Program-made: the position numbers and the translations under genes
Notes under the pieces: model-generated
Told to the model about the DNA's origin: nothing
Seen by the model: the letters and a program-made list of their open reading frames with translations, nothing else
Databases searched by the model: none
Source: Blastocystis hominis
Taxonomy: Eukaryota > Sar > Bigyra > Opalinata > Blastocystidae
Assembly (NCBI RefSeq): GCF_000151665.1
Contig: NW_013171865.1
Coordinates: 216,001-280,000, forward strand
Reading direction: 5' to 3'
DNA length: 64,000 nucleotides
In this document: positions 56,752-64,000 of the stretch, piece after piece
Position numbering within the stretch: the first letter of the stretch is position 1
Layout: every line of letters starts with the position of its first letter

Positions 56752-57963
56752 GTGTGTGGGAACATAAATGAGATCAAGGAACTATGGAAACCAGCAAAAC
56801 GAAGAGGTGCCACTCGAGTGATCATCAGTGGGTTCAAACGAAACATATACTTCATCGATCTTATTGATTTCTCTTCCAAACAACACAAATCGATACAGGA
56901 AGTATTGGGATCACAAAAGAGTACTGGATTCTACAAGAATCGTGGATACAAATATGTCCTTGTATGTATTGATGGATATTCGAAATACCTGATAACTCGG
57001 AAATTGAAAAGCAAGAGTACCACAGAAGTCACTCATGCGATGAAGGACATCATTCAAACATATGGTGAATCATCAAAGCATAGTTGCTCGGATCGAGGTA
57101 CCGAGTTCACCAATGCCATCTTTTGTACCAACATCTTGAACAAGTATGACATCACCATGTATCACATGGATTCAGCGAATAAGGCAGTACTAGATGAACG
57201 AACAATTCGAGATATCAAGGAACACATCATGGTTCCTTCATTCCATTCAATCAATCAATGGAAAGGTGTATGGTTTGATTTGATCGATGGTGCAGTTCGT
57301 ATACATAATGAAAGAAAGAACAGAGACATCGGATATACACCCAATGACATTTGGCTTAACAACAACAACGATATCTTGTACATGGATAAAACAGAACCAT
57401 CCAACATGACAGCAAAGGACACAACACCTCAATTCGATGTTGGTGATTATGTTGGAGTGACACGAAGACCTCGCATTTTGGAAAAGCGATCATTGACGAG
57501 AAAATGGTCTCAGGACTTGATTGAAGTGGTTGACATTGACGATCACATCATGCCATTGATGTACGAAGTGAAGAATGTGGAAAGTGATAGCACACAGAAG
57601 TGTTATGACTGGGAACTGCTGGCAAGCAAATGCAAACCACAACCAGCACCACCCATCACGCGATCCAAGAGTGGTAAAGAACCCAATACATTGAGAGAGG
57701 CAGCAAAATCACATCGACCCATTACGAGCACTCAGAAAAACAGAAGAAGCAACAACAACAACCTGGCTCAAGTGTTGGAAAACGATCGTGATACTCTTCA
57801 CACCTCTCAGACATACAAGAGAAGGGATATTTGTGAATACAGAGATCATATGACTCTCACTTGTCCATTCGATTCCATTTACCAGTTTGGTATGGGAAAG
57901 GGTCACAAGATTGTTGAGTGTATCGATGAATGGCATATCGAGCAATCACACACCATCCATTGA
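56752..57963 (+). CDS. Polinton/Maverick-type integrase (retroviral rve fold)
   Basis: About 403 residues. The core shows the DDE triad: first Asp in YKYVLVCIDGYSKYL, second in CSDRGTEFTNAIF, and Glu in LDERTIRDIKEHI about 40 residues later. A chromo/SH3-like C-terminal region follows (FDVGDYVGVTRRPRILEK). The SDRGTEFTN motif and short spacing are those of Polinton integrases, which insert the element's DNA. The frame is open only from 56731 and has no early ATG (the first codon used here is GTG), so the N-terminal zinc-binding part is lost or on a separate exon. No stop interrupts the core. Whether it is still expressed is unknown. Confidence 0.8.
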   Translation: MCGNINEIKELWKPAKRRGATRVIISGFKRNIYFIDLIDFSSKQHKSIQEVLGSQKSTGFYKNRGYKYVLVCIDGYSKYLITRKLKSKSTTEVTHAMKDIIQTYGESSKHSCSDRGTEFTNAIFCTNILNKYDITMYHMDSANKAVLDERTIRDIKEHIMVPSFHSINQWKGVWFDLIDGAVRIHNERKNRDIGYTPNDIWLNNNNDILYMDKTEPSNMTAKDTTPQFDVGDYVGVTRRPRILEKRSLTRKWSQDLIEVVDIDDHIMPLMYEVKNVESDSTQKCYDWELLASKCKPQPAPPITRSKSGKEPNTLREAAKSHRPITSTQKNRRSNNNNLAQVLENDRDTLHTSQTYKRRDICEYRDHMTLTCPFDSIYQFGMGKGHKIVECIDEWHIEQSHTIH

Positions 57964-58399
57964 AACACTCACCTTGTATTCCTTATCCACAACCGATTCG
58001 ATGGAATCACAATGTTTGAATAGGACATCATTCTCATTGTAACATGGAATCGATGTGATTATGAGATATAAAGCAGAAGATAATTGGAATTGGCATTGAT
58101 TATTGAATGGTTGAGTGGATGTGTGTGTATGTTCAAACAATGTGGCATTATTGACTTTCACAAAACACTCAGAAGGTATTATCCACGAATATTGATGAAC
58201 GCTATCCACTGTCTCACACACGAGGACATGTTTGCCGTCGTTCTCTGGCATATAGATGAGCATGTTATCAAGCTTCTTGAACGTTTAATTGTTTCCATTG
58301 CTACTGAATATGATCGACATTGATTGATTCAATTTACTTTGGTTGATTTGGTTCATAGTGTTTGACATACACACCTTTCAGTCACGTTCCATTCATATT
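57964..58399. other. Spacer between integrase and polymerase remnants
   Basis: About 440 bases with short open stretches on both strands (for example a minus-strand frame starting MLIYMPENDGKH), with no homology that I can name. It probably represents deleted or decayed element genes. Confidence 0.35.
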
Positions 58400-59350
58400 C
58401 GAATATGTGAACATATTGAATGAGAAACAAGTCAAATCCAAGACCATTGTGGAGAAGAACCTATACTAGTTATTGGCATAATTGACATATTGCAAATTCG
58501 TGGAGACTAAATTGAAACGAATGAAAGTGAAGTTTGTCACCACATGGAATGAACGCATGGCTATCATCTAAAAGCATGAATATGTTATGGCCGTGGGAAC
58601 CACCATGTATTCCGAGAATGTGATCGGTCTCAAGTTGAATACACCTTTGAGGAAAGTAGTGAAACCGTTCTTCATAAGATTTGCTATTCTCGGCATGTCC
58701 AAACAAATCATATACAAATTCTACTACAATGTGTTCAAAAACACATTCGATAACATGGAGATACTGGGACAGGACACAGATTCTATCATCGTACAGTTGA
58801 ACGATAACGTCAGTATTGTTTACGAGATGTGTGACATGGTTAAGTCGTTCGATTTCTTAGAATTGGATAACACGAACTATTTCTAAGGGCAACTCGTGAA
58901 CTATGAAGATCAGGAAATGGACAAGAACAATTTCCCTTTGCTCTCATCATTCCTCAACGTTAACACGTAATTGTCGTGGCCTATTTTGAAGGATGAACAC
59001 AATAGGCATCGCATCACGGAGTTCGCAGGACTCAGACCAAAGGTATAATGTCTGCTGGATGAGAAGAACGTAGTACACAGTGCGGCATAGGGAGTTCCAT
59101 GAAATGTGGTAATCGATGATGAGCGAATAATTGTGAAGAACACCGATTTGTACAAGTGTGTACTTGAAGCAGAGAAGAAAGGAGATGTAGTCATTGAAAA
59201 CAGCTTTAAACGTATCAATAACCAGGGATTCGATTTCACCACGAAGGAACATACTAAGACACTCATGACATGCACGGATAACAAGAGATAAATCATGGAC
59301 CATAATATACATACACTGGTATTCGGGCATTAGCGGTTGGTTGATAAGTA
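58400..59350 (+). pseudogene. Broken protein-primed DNA polymerase B (Polinton type)
   Basis: The C-terminal half of a family B polymerase. Recognisable parts are KPFFIRFAILGMSKQIIY, FYYNVFKNTF, the catalytic motif C as GQDTDSIIV (DTDS), the RITEFAGLRPK block and the C-terminal TLMTCTDNKR. At least six in-frame stops interrupt it, e.g. after EKNLY, MAII, NTNYF and RPKV, where Tyr, Lys or Gln codons would be expected. No intron explains these. The palm and thumb remnants are present, while the exonuclease and N-terminal domains were not found. It cannot make a working enzyme. Confidence 0.75.
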
Positions 59351-59580
59351 CAGACAAACTAACAAGTATTATCTTTGGCCATCGGCCAAATAGTATCGCT
59401 CTTTTGGCGCCGTCGAAACCTGGGTAGGGTCAAAAAATCGCACCTTTTTTCTTCTGAAGGGCAATAATAACAAGTTGTTTGGTGTGAGCAACGGTGAACC
59501 ATAGAAGATAGGGTTCTGAGGAATGACTTTGGCTGTAATAATGTGTCATGATTTTTGGCCATTACCATTATACTGTTGAG

Positions 59581-60052
59581 AAATCGATAAGTAAAACTAT
59601 TGCCATTCAGTAATATTTTTTGTTCAAATTAGGAATAAGAAAATCTTGACGAATCGCTAGTTATTTTGGATAAAATGATGTAATCTATAAAACAACTACA
59701 GCATACTTGTATGTCTCATGTAATAGATATCTAGATTTATCATTTAAATGTTAATAGGAATTATGCTTGAACTTTAAATGTATGTATCAAATATACAAGT
59801 TACACTTCTATCATTATGTATGGTGTTATTTCCAATACTATTCTTGGTAGAAAAATGAAACCAATTTCTCAATACTATGCATATTTCTATTACAAAACAT
59901 TGAATAATAGAATAATTTGACTACGTAGATTACTAATGCAGATTACCTCCATTTGTCACTCTGTGGAATATTGTTGATACTTTTTAGTCTATAAAAAGTG
60001 ATTTATCACATTCATTCTCATTTGTTTTGGGTCTGGAAGCCGAAATACTCTT
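59581..60052. other. AT-rich spacer after the mobile element
   Basis: About 470 bases of AT-rich DNA with no supported gene on either strand. Confidence 0.5.
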
Positions 60053-60265
60053 TTATTCATATTCTTTAAATATAGCACTGTCTTTGTTAAAATGTTTGTA
60101 ATATGTTGCCAACACACCATCTCCAGTATTCCATTTCTTACTTTTTCGCAGAACCCATTTATTTTGAGTTACAATACTCTCACCAACAACCCTGAAATTC
60201 ATTTTTTCAATATTATCAGTATTCTCCATCATCCAAGTAAAGTCCTGTTTAAAAATCCATTCCAT
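60053..60265 (-). CDS. Small hypothetical protein
   Basis: A 70-residue frame starting MEWIFKQDFTWMMENTDN, with the stretch VVGESIVTQNKWVLRKSKKW. Ends with an encoded TAA. It looks more coding than chance, but I do not know the family and no octamer follows on this strand. Upstream splicing was not resolved. Confidence 0.3.
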   Translation of the reverse strand: MEWIFKQDFTWMMENTDNIEKMNFRVVGESIVTQNKWVLRKSKKWNTGDGVLATYYKHFNKDSAIFKEYE

Positions 60266-60308
60266 TTTCGGAAATAAAATCTAGCATAAAGTGCATGAAT
60301 AGCGCCAA

Positions 60309-60422
60309 ATGTTTCTTCTGATGGTGGTTGATCTGATTCGCGAAAAGAACATAACGACCGACGAGTCAGAAATTGCTTCCATGATTGAAGAGAAATATCC
60401 CGAGTTTAGTCGTAACGTTTAG
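60309..60422 (+). CDS. Last exon of an unidentified gene
   Basis: Open from a possible acceptor (GAATAG, 60296-60301) to TAG 60420-60422. The peptide is MVVDLIREKNITTDESEIA followed by SMIEEKYPEFSRNV, a well-formed helical end. TGTTTGTT follows at 60433, so a transcript does end here. The upstream exons were not found. Confidence 0.4.
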   Translation: MFLLMVVDLIREKNITTDESEIASMIEEKYPEFSRNV

Positions 60423-60432
60423 AATAGTCGTT

Positions 60433-60440
60433 TGTTTGTT
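60433..60440 (+). terminator. Polyadenylation octamer after the 60.4-kb exon
   Basis: TGTTTGTT 11 bases after TAG 60422. Confidence 0.65.
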
Positions 60441-60555
60441 TAGAAACATCTCACTTCGGAATTTGAGAACTGTAATTGTTCATAGAATTCACTGTTTTTG
60501 GATTCCGACGTGAGTCCCTCTTTCCCAAATATTCATATAGATTTAGTAATTTTCA

Positions 60556-62238
60556 ATGAGCGAACTCCAAACTTTCCGAAGATCGTATATCCCTCCTCTT
60601 CCTACCATTTTGACCAAGGACGTGAATGTGAAGAAATGCGAGGCACTGGGCGCTGCCGCTGATCACGGTATGGTTTTGGTACGGATTGATGATATGGATA
60701 GAGAAAATTCAGGCTTTGTTCCCCTGCACTTACGGACTTCCTCGTGTAGAGTATGAGGAGTGCACCGGCAAGGTCTGGAGACCCATGAACATCGGTGTGG
60801 TGCTTTCGGGAGGTCAGGCTCCTGGAGGTCACAACGTGATTGCCGGAATCTACGACTTCACGAAGAAGGTGGGCGGAAACATGTACGGATTCCGCTACGG
60901 ACCCCGTGGTGTGTTCACCGGCAAGTACGTGAAGATCGACGACAAGTTCATGGACCAATACCGCAACATGGGAGGCTTCGATATGATCGGTTCGGGTCGT
61001 GACAAAATCAAGGGAGACGACCAGGTTCGTTATTTGTGTGTTGGCTTGATTTGTAGTTCCAAGCGTCCGCGAAGGTTTGCAACGATCTGGAATTGGACGG
61101 TCTGATCGTCATCGGAGGCGACGACTCGAACACAAACGCTGCCCTTCTGGCGGAGTACTTCCAGAGCATCCACCACCGCACGCACGTGATCGGCTGCCCC
61201 AAGACGATCGACGGCGATCTGAAGAACGACTACATCCCGGTGTCCTTCGGCTTCGACACGGCGTGCAAGATCTACTCGGAGCTGATCGGGAACATCTGCG
61301 TGGACGCGTTGTCTGCGCAGAAATACTACCACTTCGTGCGCTTGATGGGCCGCTCGGCGTCGCACATCACCATGGAATGCGCGTTCGAGACGCACCCGAA
61401 CTACACGTTCATCGGCGAGGAGATCTCCCAGAAGAAGAAGTCGGTGAAGCAGATCACGCAGGAAGTGGTGGATCTGATCGTGGAGCGCGCCAAGCTCGGC
61501 AAGAACTACGGCGTGATTCTTCTCCCCGAGGGACTCATCGAGTTCATCCCCGAAATGGGCTCGCTGATCGAGGAGCTCAACGAGGTCATCGCGGCCGGCC
61601 ACACCGCGCAGGACGACATCGCCGCGCACCTGCAGCCGGCGTCGCGCGAGCTGTTCGACTATCTGCCGCAGTCGCTGCGCGATCAGCTGACGCTGGACCG
61701 CGATTCGCACGGCAACGTGAAGGTCTCGCAGATCGAAACGGAGAAGTTCATCGTGTCCTGCGTGCAGAAGGAGCTGGACGCGCTCAAAGCGCAGGGCGTA
61801 TACTCGGGCTCGTTCAACGCGCAGTGCCACTTCTTCGGGTACGAGGGCCGCTGCGGCCTGCCGTCGTGCTTCGACACGAACTACTGCTACGCGCTGGGCT
61901 ACAACGCGGGCGTGCTGATCCACGAGGGACTCAACGGCATGATGTCCACCATCAGCAACCTGGACGCTCCGGTGGAGGCGTGGACGGCGGGCGGCGTGCC
62001 GGTGACGATGATGATGAACATCGAGCGACGCAACGGAAAGGACGAGCCGGTGATCAAGAAGGCGCTCGTGGAGCTGGACGGACTGCCCTATCGACGCTTT
62101 GTCGAGCAGGCCAAGAAGTGGAGACTCGGAGATTGCTATAGCTTCCCGGGACCCATTCAGTTCACGGGACCCGCGGCGAACGTGATCAACCAGACGCTGG
62201 CGTACGAGATCGAGGAGAGAAGAATGAGAAAGCATTGA
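60556..62238 (+). CDS. Pyrophosphate-dependent phosphofructokinase
   Basis: 538 residues with two introns (60668-60701 and 61025-61056). It phosphorylates fructose 6-phosphate with pyrophosphate in reversible glycolysis, a recorded trait of Blastocystis and other low-oxygen protists. Motifs: GGQAPGGHNVI for substrate and PPi binding, the diagnostic GGDDSNTNA (about 164), where Asp replaces the Gly of ATP-dependent enzymes, then PKTIDGDL with the catalytic Asp and Lys, MGRSASHITMECA and GYEGRCG. The length and insertions match the long PFP type. Third-position G/C bias is strong, suggesting high expression. Encoded TGA; octamer at 62264. Confidence 0.94.
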
Positions 62239-62263
62239 GGAGGTTTTTGAGTCGTTTTTGGCG

Positions 62264-62271
62264 TGTTTGTT
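62264..62271 (+). terminator. Polyadenylation octamer of the PPi-PFK gene
   Basis: TGTTTGTT 25 bases after the TGA. Confidence 0.7.
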
Positions 62272-62475
62272 GCAGTCAGTCAGGGGTGTGGGAGGAAGGT
62301 GGTGAAGTAAAGGAGATAAGTGAGTGGAATTAAGTGGAATTGCTTTTTTTTCAAGGATCCAATGGAATTTAGGATGGAATCCATTTGTGGCACTTGGTGA
62401 TGAATGATTCCATTTTGGAAGGGGGGTTGGAGTGTGGAGATTGGCAAAAATAGTTTTGTGTAAAGATCATTTCGA

Positions 62476-62823
62476 ATGCCTATTGGAAATACTGTATACC
62501 TGTTCACGCGCAAACAAATGGGAGACGATAACGAGCTTGGAAGAAAGCTGATTCGTGGCTTCCTTGGAAACCTCGCGAAGCAAGAAGTACTCCCTAAGCT
62601 CTTGTTCTTTGTCAACGAGGGAACCTTCCTGGTGTGCACGGAGGACGAAACGCTTCTGACGCCTCTCCGCGCTCTGGCTGATAAGGGAGTGGATATCGCC
62701 GTGTGCAAGACTTGCCTGGACTTCTACAACATCCCTGTGGAGAAGATGCCTCTGGGTCGCGTTGGAACTTCTCCGGAGTTCGTGAAGATCACCACGGAGT
62801 TCCCTGTCATGACTGTCACATAA
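62476..62823 (+). CDS. YedF-like DsrE-family protein
   Basis: An intronless 115-residue protein. It matches the DsrE half of bacterial YedF: GDDNELGRKLIRGFLGNL, PKLLFFVNEGTFLVC, then LRALADKGVDIAVCKTCLDF with the CKTCLDFY motif whose Cys residues are conserved. The SirA-like N-terminal domain of full-length YedF is absent. In bacteria these proteins relate to selenium or sulfur transfer. In an intron-rich genome the lack of introns and the bacterial family point to gene transfer. A TTTGTTTGAT octamer variant lies about 20 bases after the TAA. Confidence 0.75.
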   Translation: MPIGNTVYLFTRKQMGDDNELGRKLIRGFLGNLAKQEVLPKLLFFVNEGTFLVCTEDETLLTPLRALADKGVDIAVCKTCLDFYNIPVEKMPLGRVGTSPEFVKITTEFPVMTVT

Positions 62824-62872
62824 TTGGGTTTTCATGATGCCTCTTTGTTTGATAAGAAACACAAATAGATCC

Positions 62873-62986
62873 ATGAATGTTCTCGACGGATATGACTCTG
62901 ATGGAGAAGAGTTCTCCTTCAACCCCTGTGGTAGAAGCGCGCATTTGTATTGACAATTAGAAGACATTGACTGGGATTCAACATAG
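62873..62986 (+). CDS. Very small acidic peptide gene (uncertain)
   Basis: ATG 62873, a 30-nt GT..TAG intron (62931-62960) and TAG 62984-62986 give 27 residues (MNVLDGYDSDGEEF then SFNPCEDIDWDST). The intron is of the usual type and the frame is exact, but so short a frame can arise by chance, or it may be the first part of a longer gene. No octamer was found. Confidence 0.25.
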
Positions 62987-63736
62987 GGTCGTATTATAAC
63001 CCAGGATTGCAAAGTACTATGTAATAGTAACCTTTGTAGGATAAAAATAGAATGAATTGACCGAAATGGAAATTATAGCAATTGTGGGAGTAATTCGATA
63101 CAATATTAACATTTTCTAGAGAAAGACCACCATTGATCATTCACAAATACTGAGAAGAAAGAGTGAGAACACCTAGACATTGAGATGAGTAGTTATTGTT
63201 GCTGAAGTTGAGAGAACGAAGCTTCCATACAATATTGTGCATTGGATATAGCATTATTAATCGGGTAGATTGGGAAATAGTCAATAATCCAAACAAAACG
63301 TTTTTACAAGTATTGAAGAGCAATCCAATTTAGAAAATGACAATTCATTTACCAGCAGAAGGATGAGATTGGAATTAATGATTATGTAAATTAGCATAGT
63401 ATCAAAAGCAACTGATTTTAGTATCTCGCTCATAAGTAAAAAGGAGCTCTAATTTTGATTCCGCAGCTATAACACCACAACAAAACGGCTTTCAAAAACA
63501 AAACACGATAAATTAAACATACAATCTATATTATGCAGTTATGTCAAAGCAAGGATACTGCAATCTTTTTTTCTGAGTCAAAAAAACAGTGAGAATTAAT
63601 AGCACATAAAAATATAATGGATTTTCAAAAAGTCACTTTCAATCGATTTTTCCTGGACCTCATTAAAGGAATCTGGTAGAAAACTATAGATAAGCTTGAT
63701 ATATCTATTTTGTTCATCAGTGTAAATACCAGATAC
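62987..63736. other. AT-rich region with possible LRR remnants
   Basis: On the minus strand at 63141-63323 there is an LRR-like stretch (KLRSLNFSNNNYS) within a frame that has no clear start. The rest shows no supported gene. Confidence 0.3.
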
Positions 63737-64000
63737 TCTTCACTTTCACTGAACTATAATAATAGAAACTATATCCTTCAGATTCAATATTTCCAAGTTT
63801 TGGCATATCTACATTCAATCAAGATAAGAATATCATTCATACTTCACATTGTCAAGGAATATAATTCATCATCTCTTCCACATAGTTACATTCACCGCGT
63901 TGAATGAATTGTAGATTAAGATAATCTATTCATTTCATATTCAGTGGCATATCTATACCTAGAATCACAAAAGAACTGTAATTAAAAGTGTTTGATGTAC
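63737..64000 (-). pseudogene. Leucine-rich-repeat exons of a family member, cut by the window edge
   Basis: An exon at 63737-63808 is 72 nt long, exactly like LRR exons 2 and 4 of the giant gene, and encodes (D)MPKLGNIESEGYSFYYYSS. Introns on both sides begin GT; the upstream one (63809-63842) ends TAG. The next exon (63843-63925) is 83 nt instead of 84 and has a stop, so this copy looks decayed. The gene continues past the right edge. Confidence 0.5.

Larger units (their letters stand above)
55490..59580 (+). mobile_element. Decayed Polinton/Maverick-type self-synthesising DNA element
   Basis: A 4-kb block unlike its surroundings, holding a retroviral-type integrase (56752-57963) and, 0.5 kb downstream, the C-terminal half of a protein-primed family B DNA polymerase. 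This pairing is the hallmark of Polintons/Mavericks, which are normally 15-20 kb. The copy is shortened: no packaging ATPase or capsid protein is certain, and the polymerase is broken by stops. Palindrome-like edges (TGGCCATTTCGGCCA near 55,500 and TTGGCCATCGGCCAA near 59,378) might be remnants of inverted termini, but I could not show a true inverted repeat or a target duplication, so the limits are approximate. Confidence 0.65.

Noticed and set aside
59359-59568. Minus-strand 69-codon frame with several Cys and His residues
   Set aside because: The Cys/His spacing matches no zinc finger and the frame lies in decayed element DNA.
1-64000. A changed genetic code with reassigned stop codons
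   Set aside because: Nearly all in-frame stops in conserved genes lie inside introns of 28-55 nt with GT..AG borders. The remaining ones are in the decayed polymerase and the right-edge LRR fragment.
1-64000. tRNA, rRNA, snRNA or riboswitch genes
   Set aside because: I searched by eye for T-loop, anticodon-stem and conserved rRNA phrases in the intergenic parts and saw none. A covariance-model search would be decisive.

Overview
This window is nuclear DNA of a compact, intron-rich protist, most likely Blastocystis (Stramenopiles). Three things support that. (1) Nearly every gene is cut by tiny GT-AG introns, mostly 28-37 nt and usually ending TAG. Splicing them restored a continuous frame in every conserved gene I worked through. 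(2) The octamer TGTTTGTT recurs within a few to about 90 nt of gene ends. (3) Several genes run into that octamer with no encoded stop, so that a U or UG at the cleavage site plus the poly(A) tail would make UAA or UGA. Points 2 and 3 are established features of Blastocystis nuclear genes. The gene set also fits: PPi-dependent phosphofructokinase and proteins of a reduced mitochondrion (TRAP1, Tom7, a Tim17/PRAT protein, uL24m, lipoyl synthase). I see no tRNA, rRNA or CRISPR array.

Layout. 1-9.8 kb: C-terminal end of a TTC27-like gene, mitochondrial Hsp90 (TRAP1), a lysophospholipid acyltransferase, a RING-MORN-LRR gene and a PWWP-domain gene. 9.8-20.2 kb: a MORN-LRR gene, a full ABCA-type transporter, proteasome activator PA28, mitochondrial uL24 and ribosomal uL3. 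21.2-29.8 kb: one gene for a 2,815-residue membrane protein with MORN repeats, TM segments, LRRs, a Thr/Pro-rich stalk, ten related beta-type modules and an F5/8-type end. 29.8-52 kb: NSF, a coiled-coil protein, Tom7, a helical protein of unknown role, a PRAT-family translocase subunit, a zinc-finger/WD protein, SSU72, MMACHC (CblC), COG4, an ArsB/CitM-type anion transporter, lipoyl synthase, ARP3, eS8, a small membrane protein and PAN3. 53.3-55.3 kb: a further MORN-TM-LRR gene with a frame break. 55.5-59.6 kb: a decayed Polinton/Maverick-type element with integrase and protein-primed DNA polymerase B. 60.5-62.8 kb: PPi-PFK and a bacterial-looking YedF/DsrE protein. The right edge carries decayed LRR exons.

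How the parts relate. Housekeeping genes are packed tightly: convergent neighbours are 0-60 nt apart and tandem genes can be less than 100 nt apart. MORN/LRR genes, the mobile element and AT-rich spacers form the accessory part. The MORN/LRR family has five representatives here. In the LRR part, most introns fall in phase 1 at the same point of each repeat, so one exon is about one LRR. The most novel items are the giant chimeric surface protein, the RING-MORN-LRR predicted ubiquitin ligase, and the density of candidate polyadenylation-made stop codons, including two tandem genes that share one uninterrupted reading frame.
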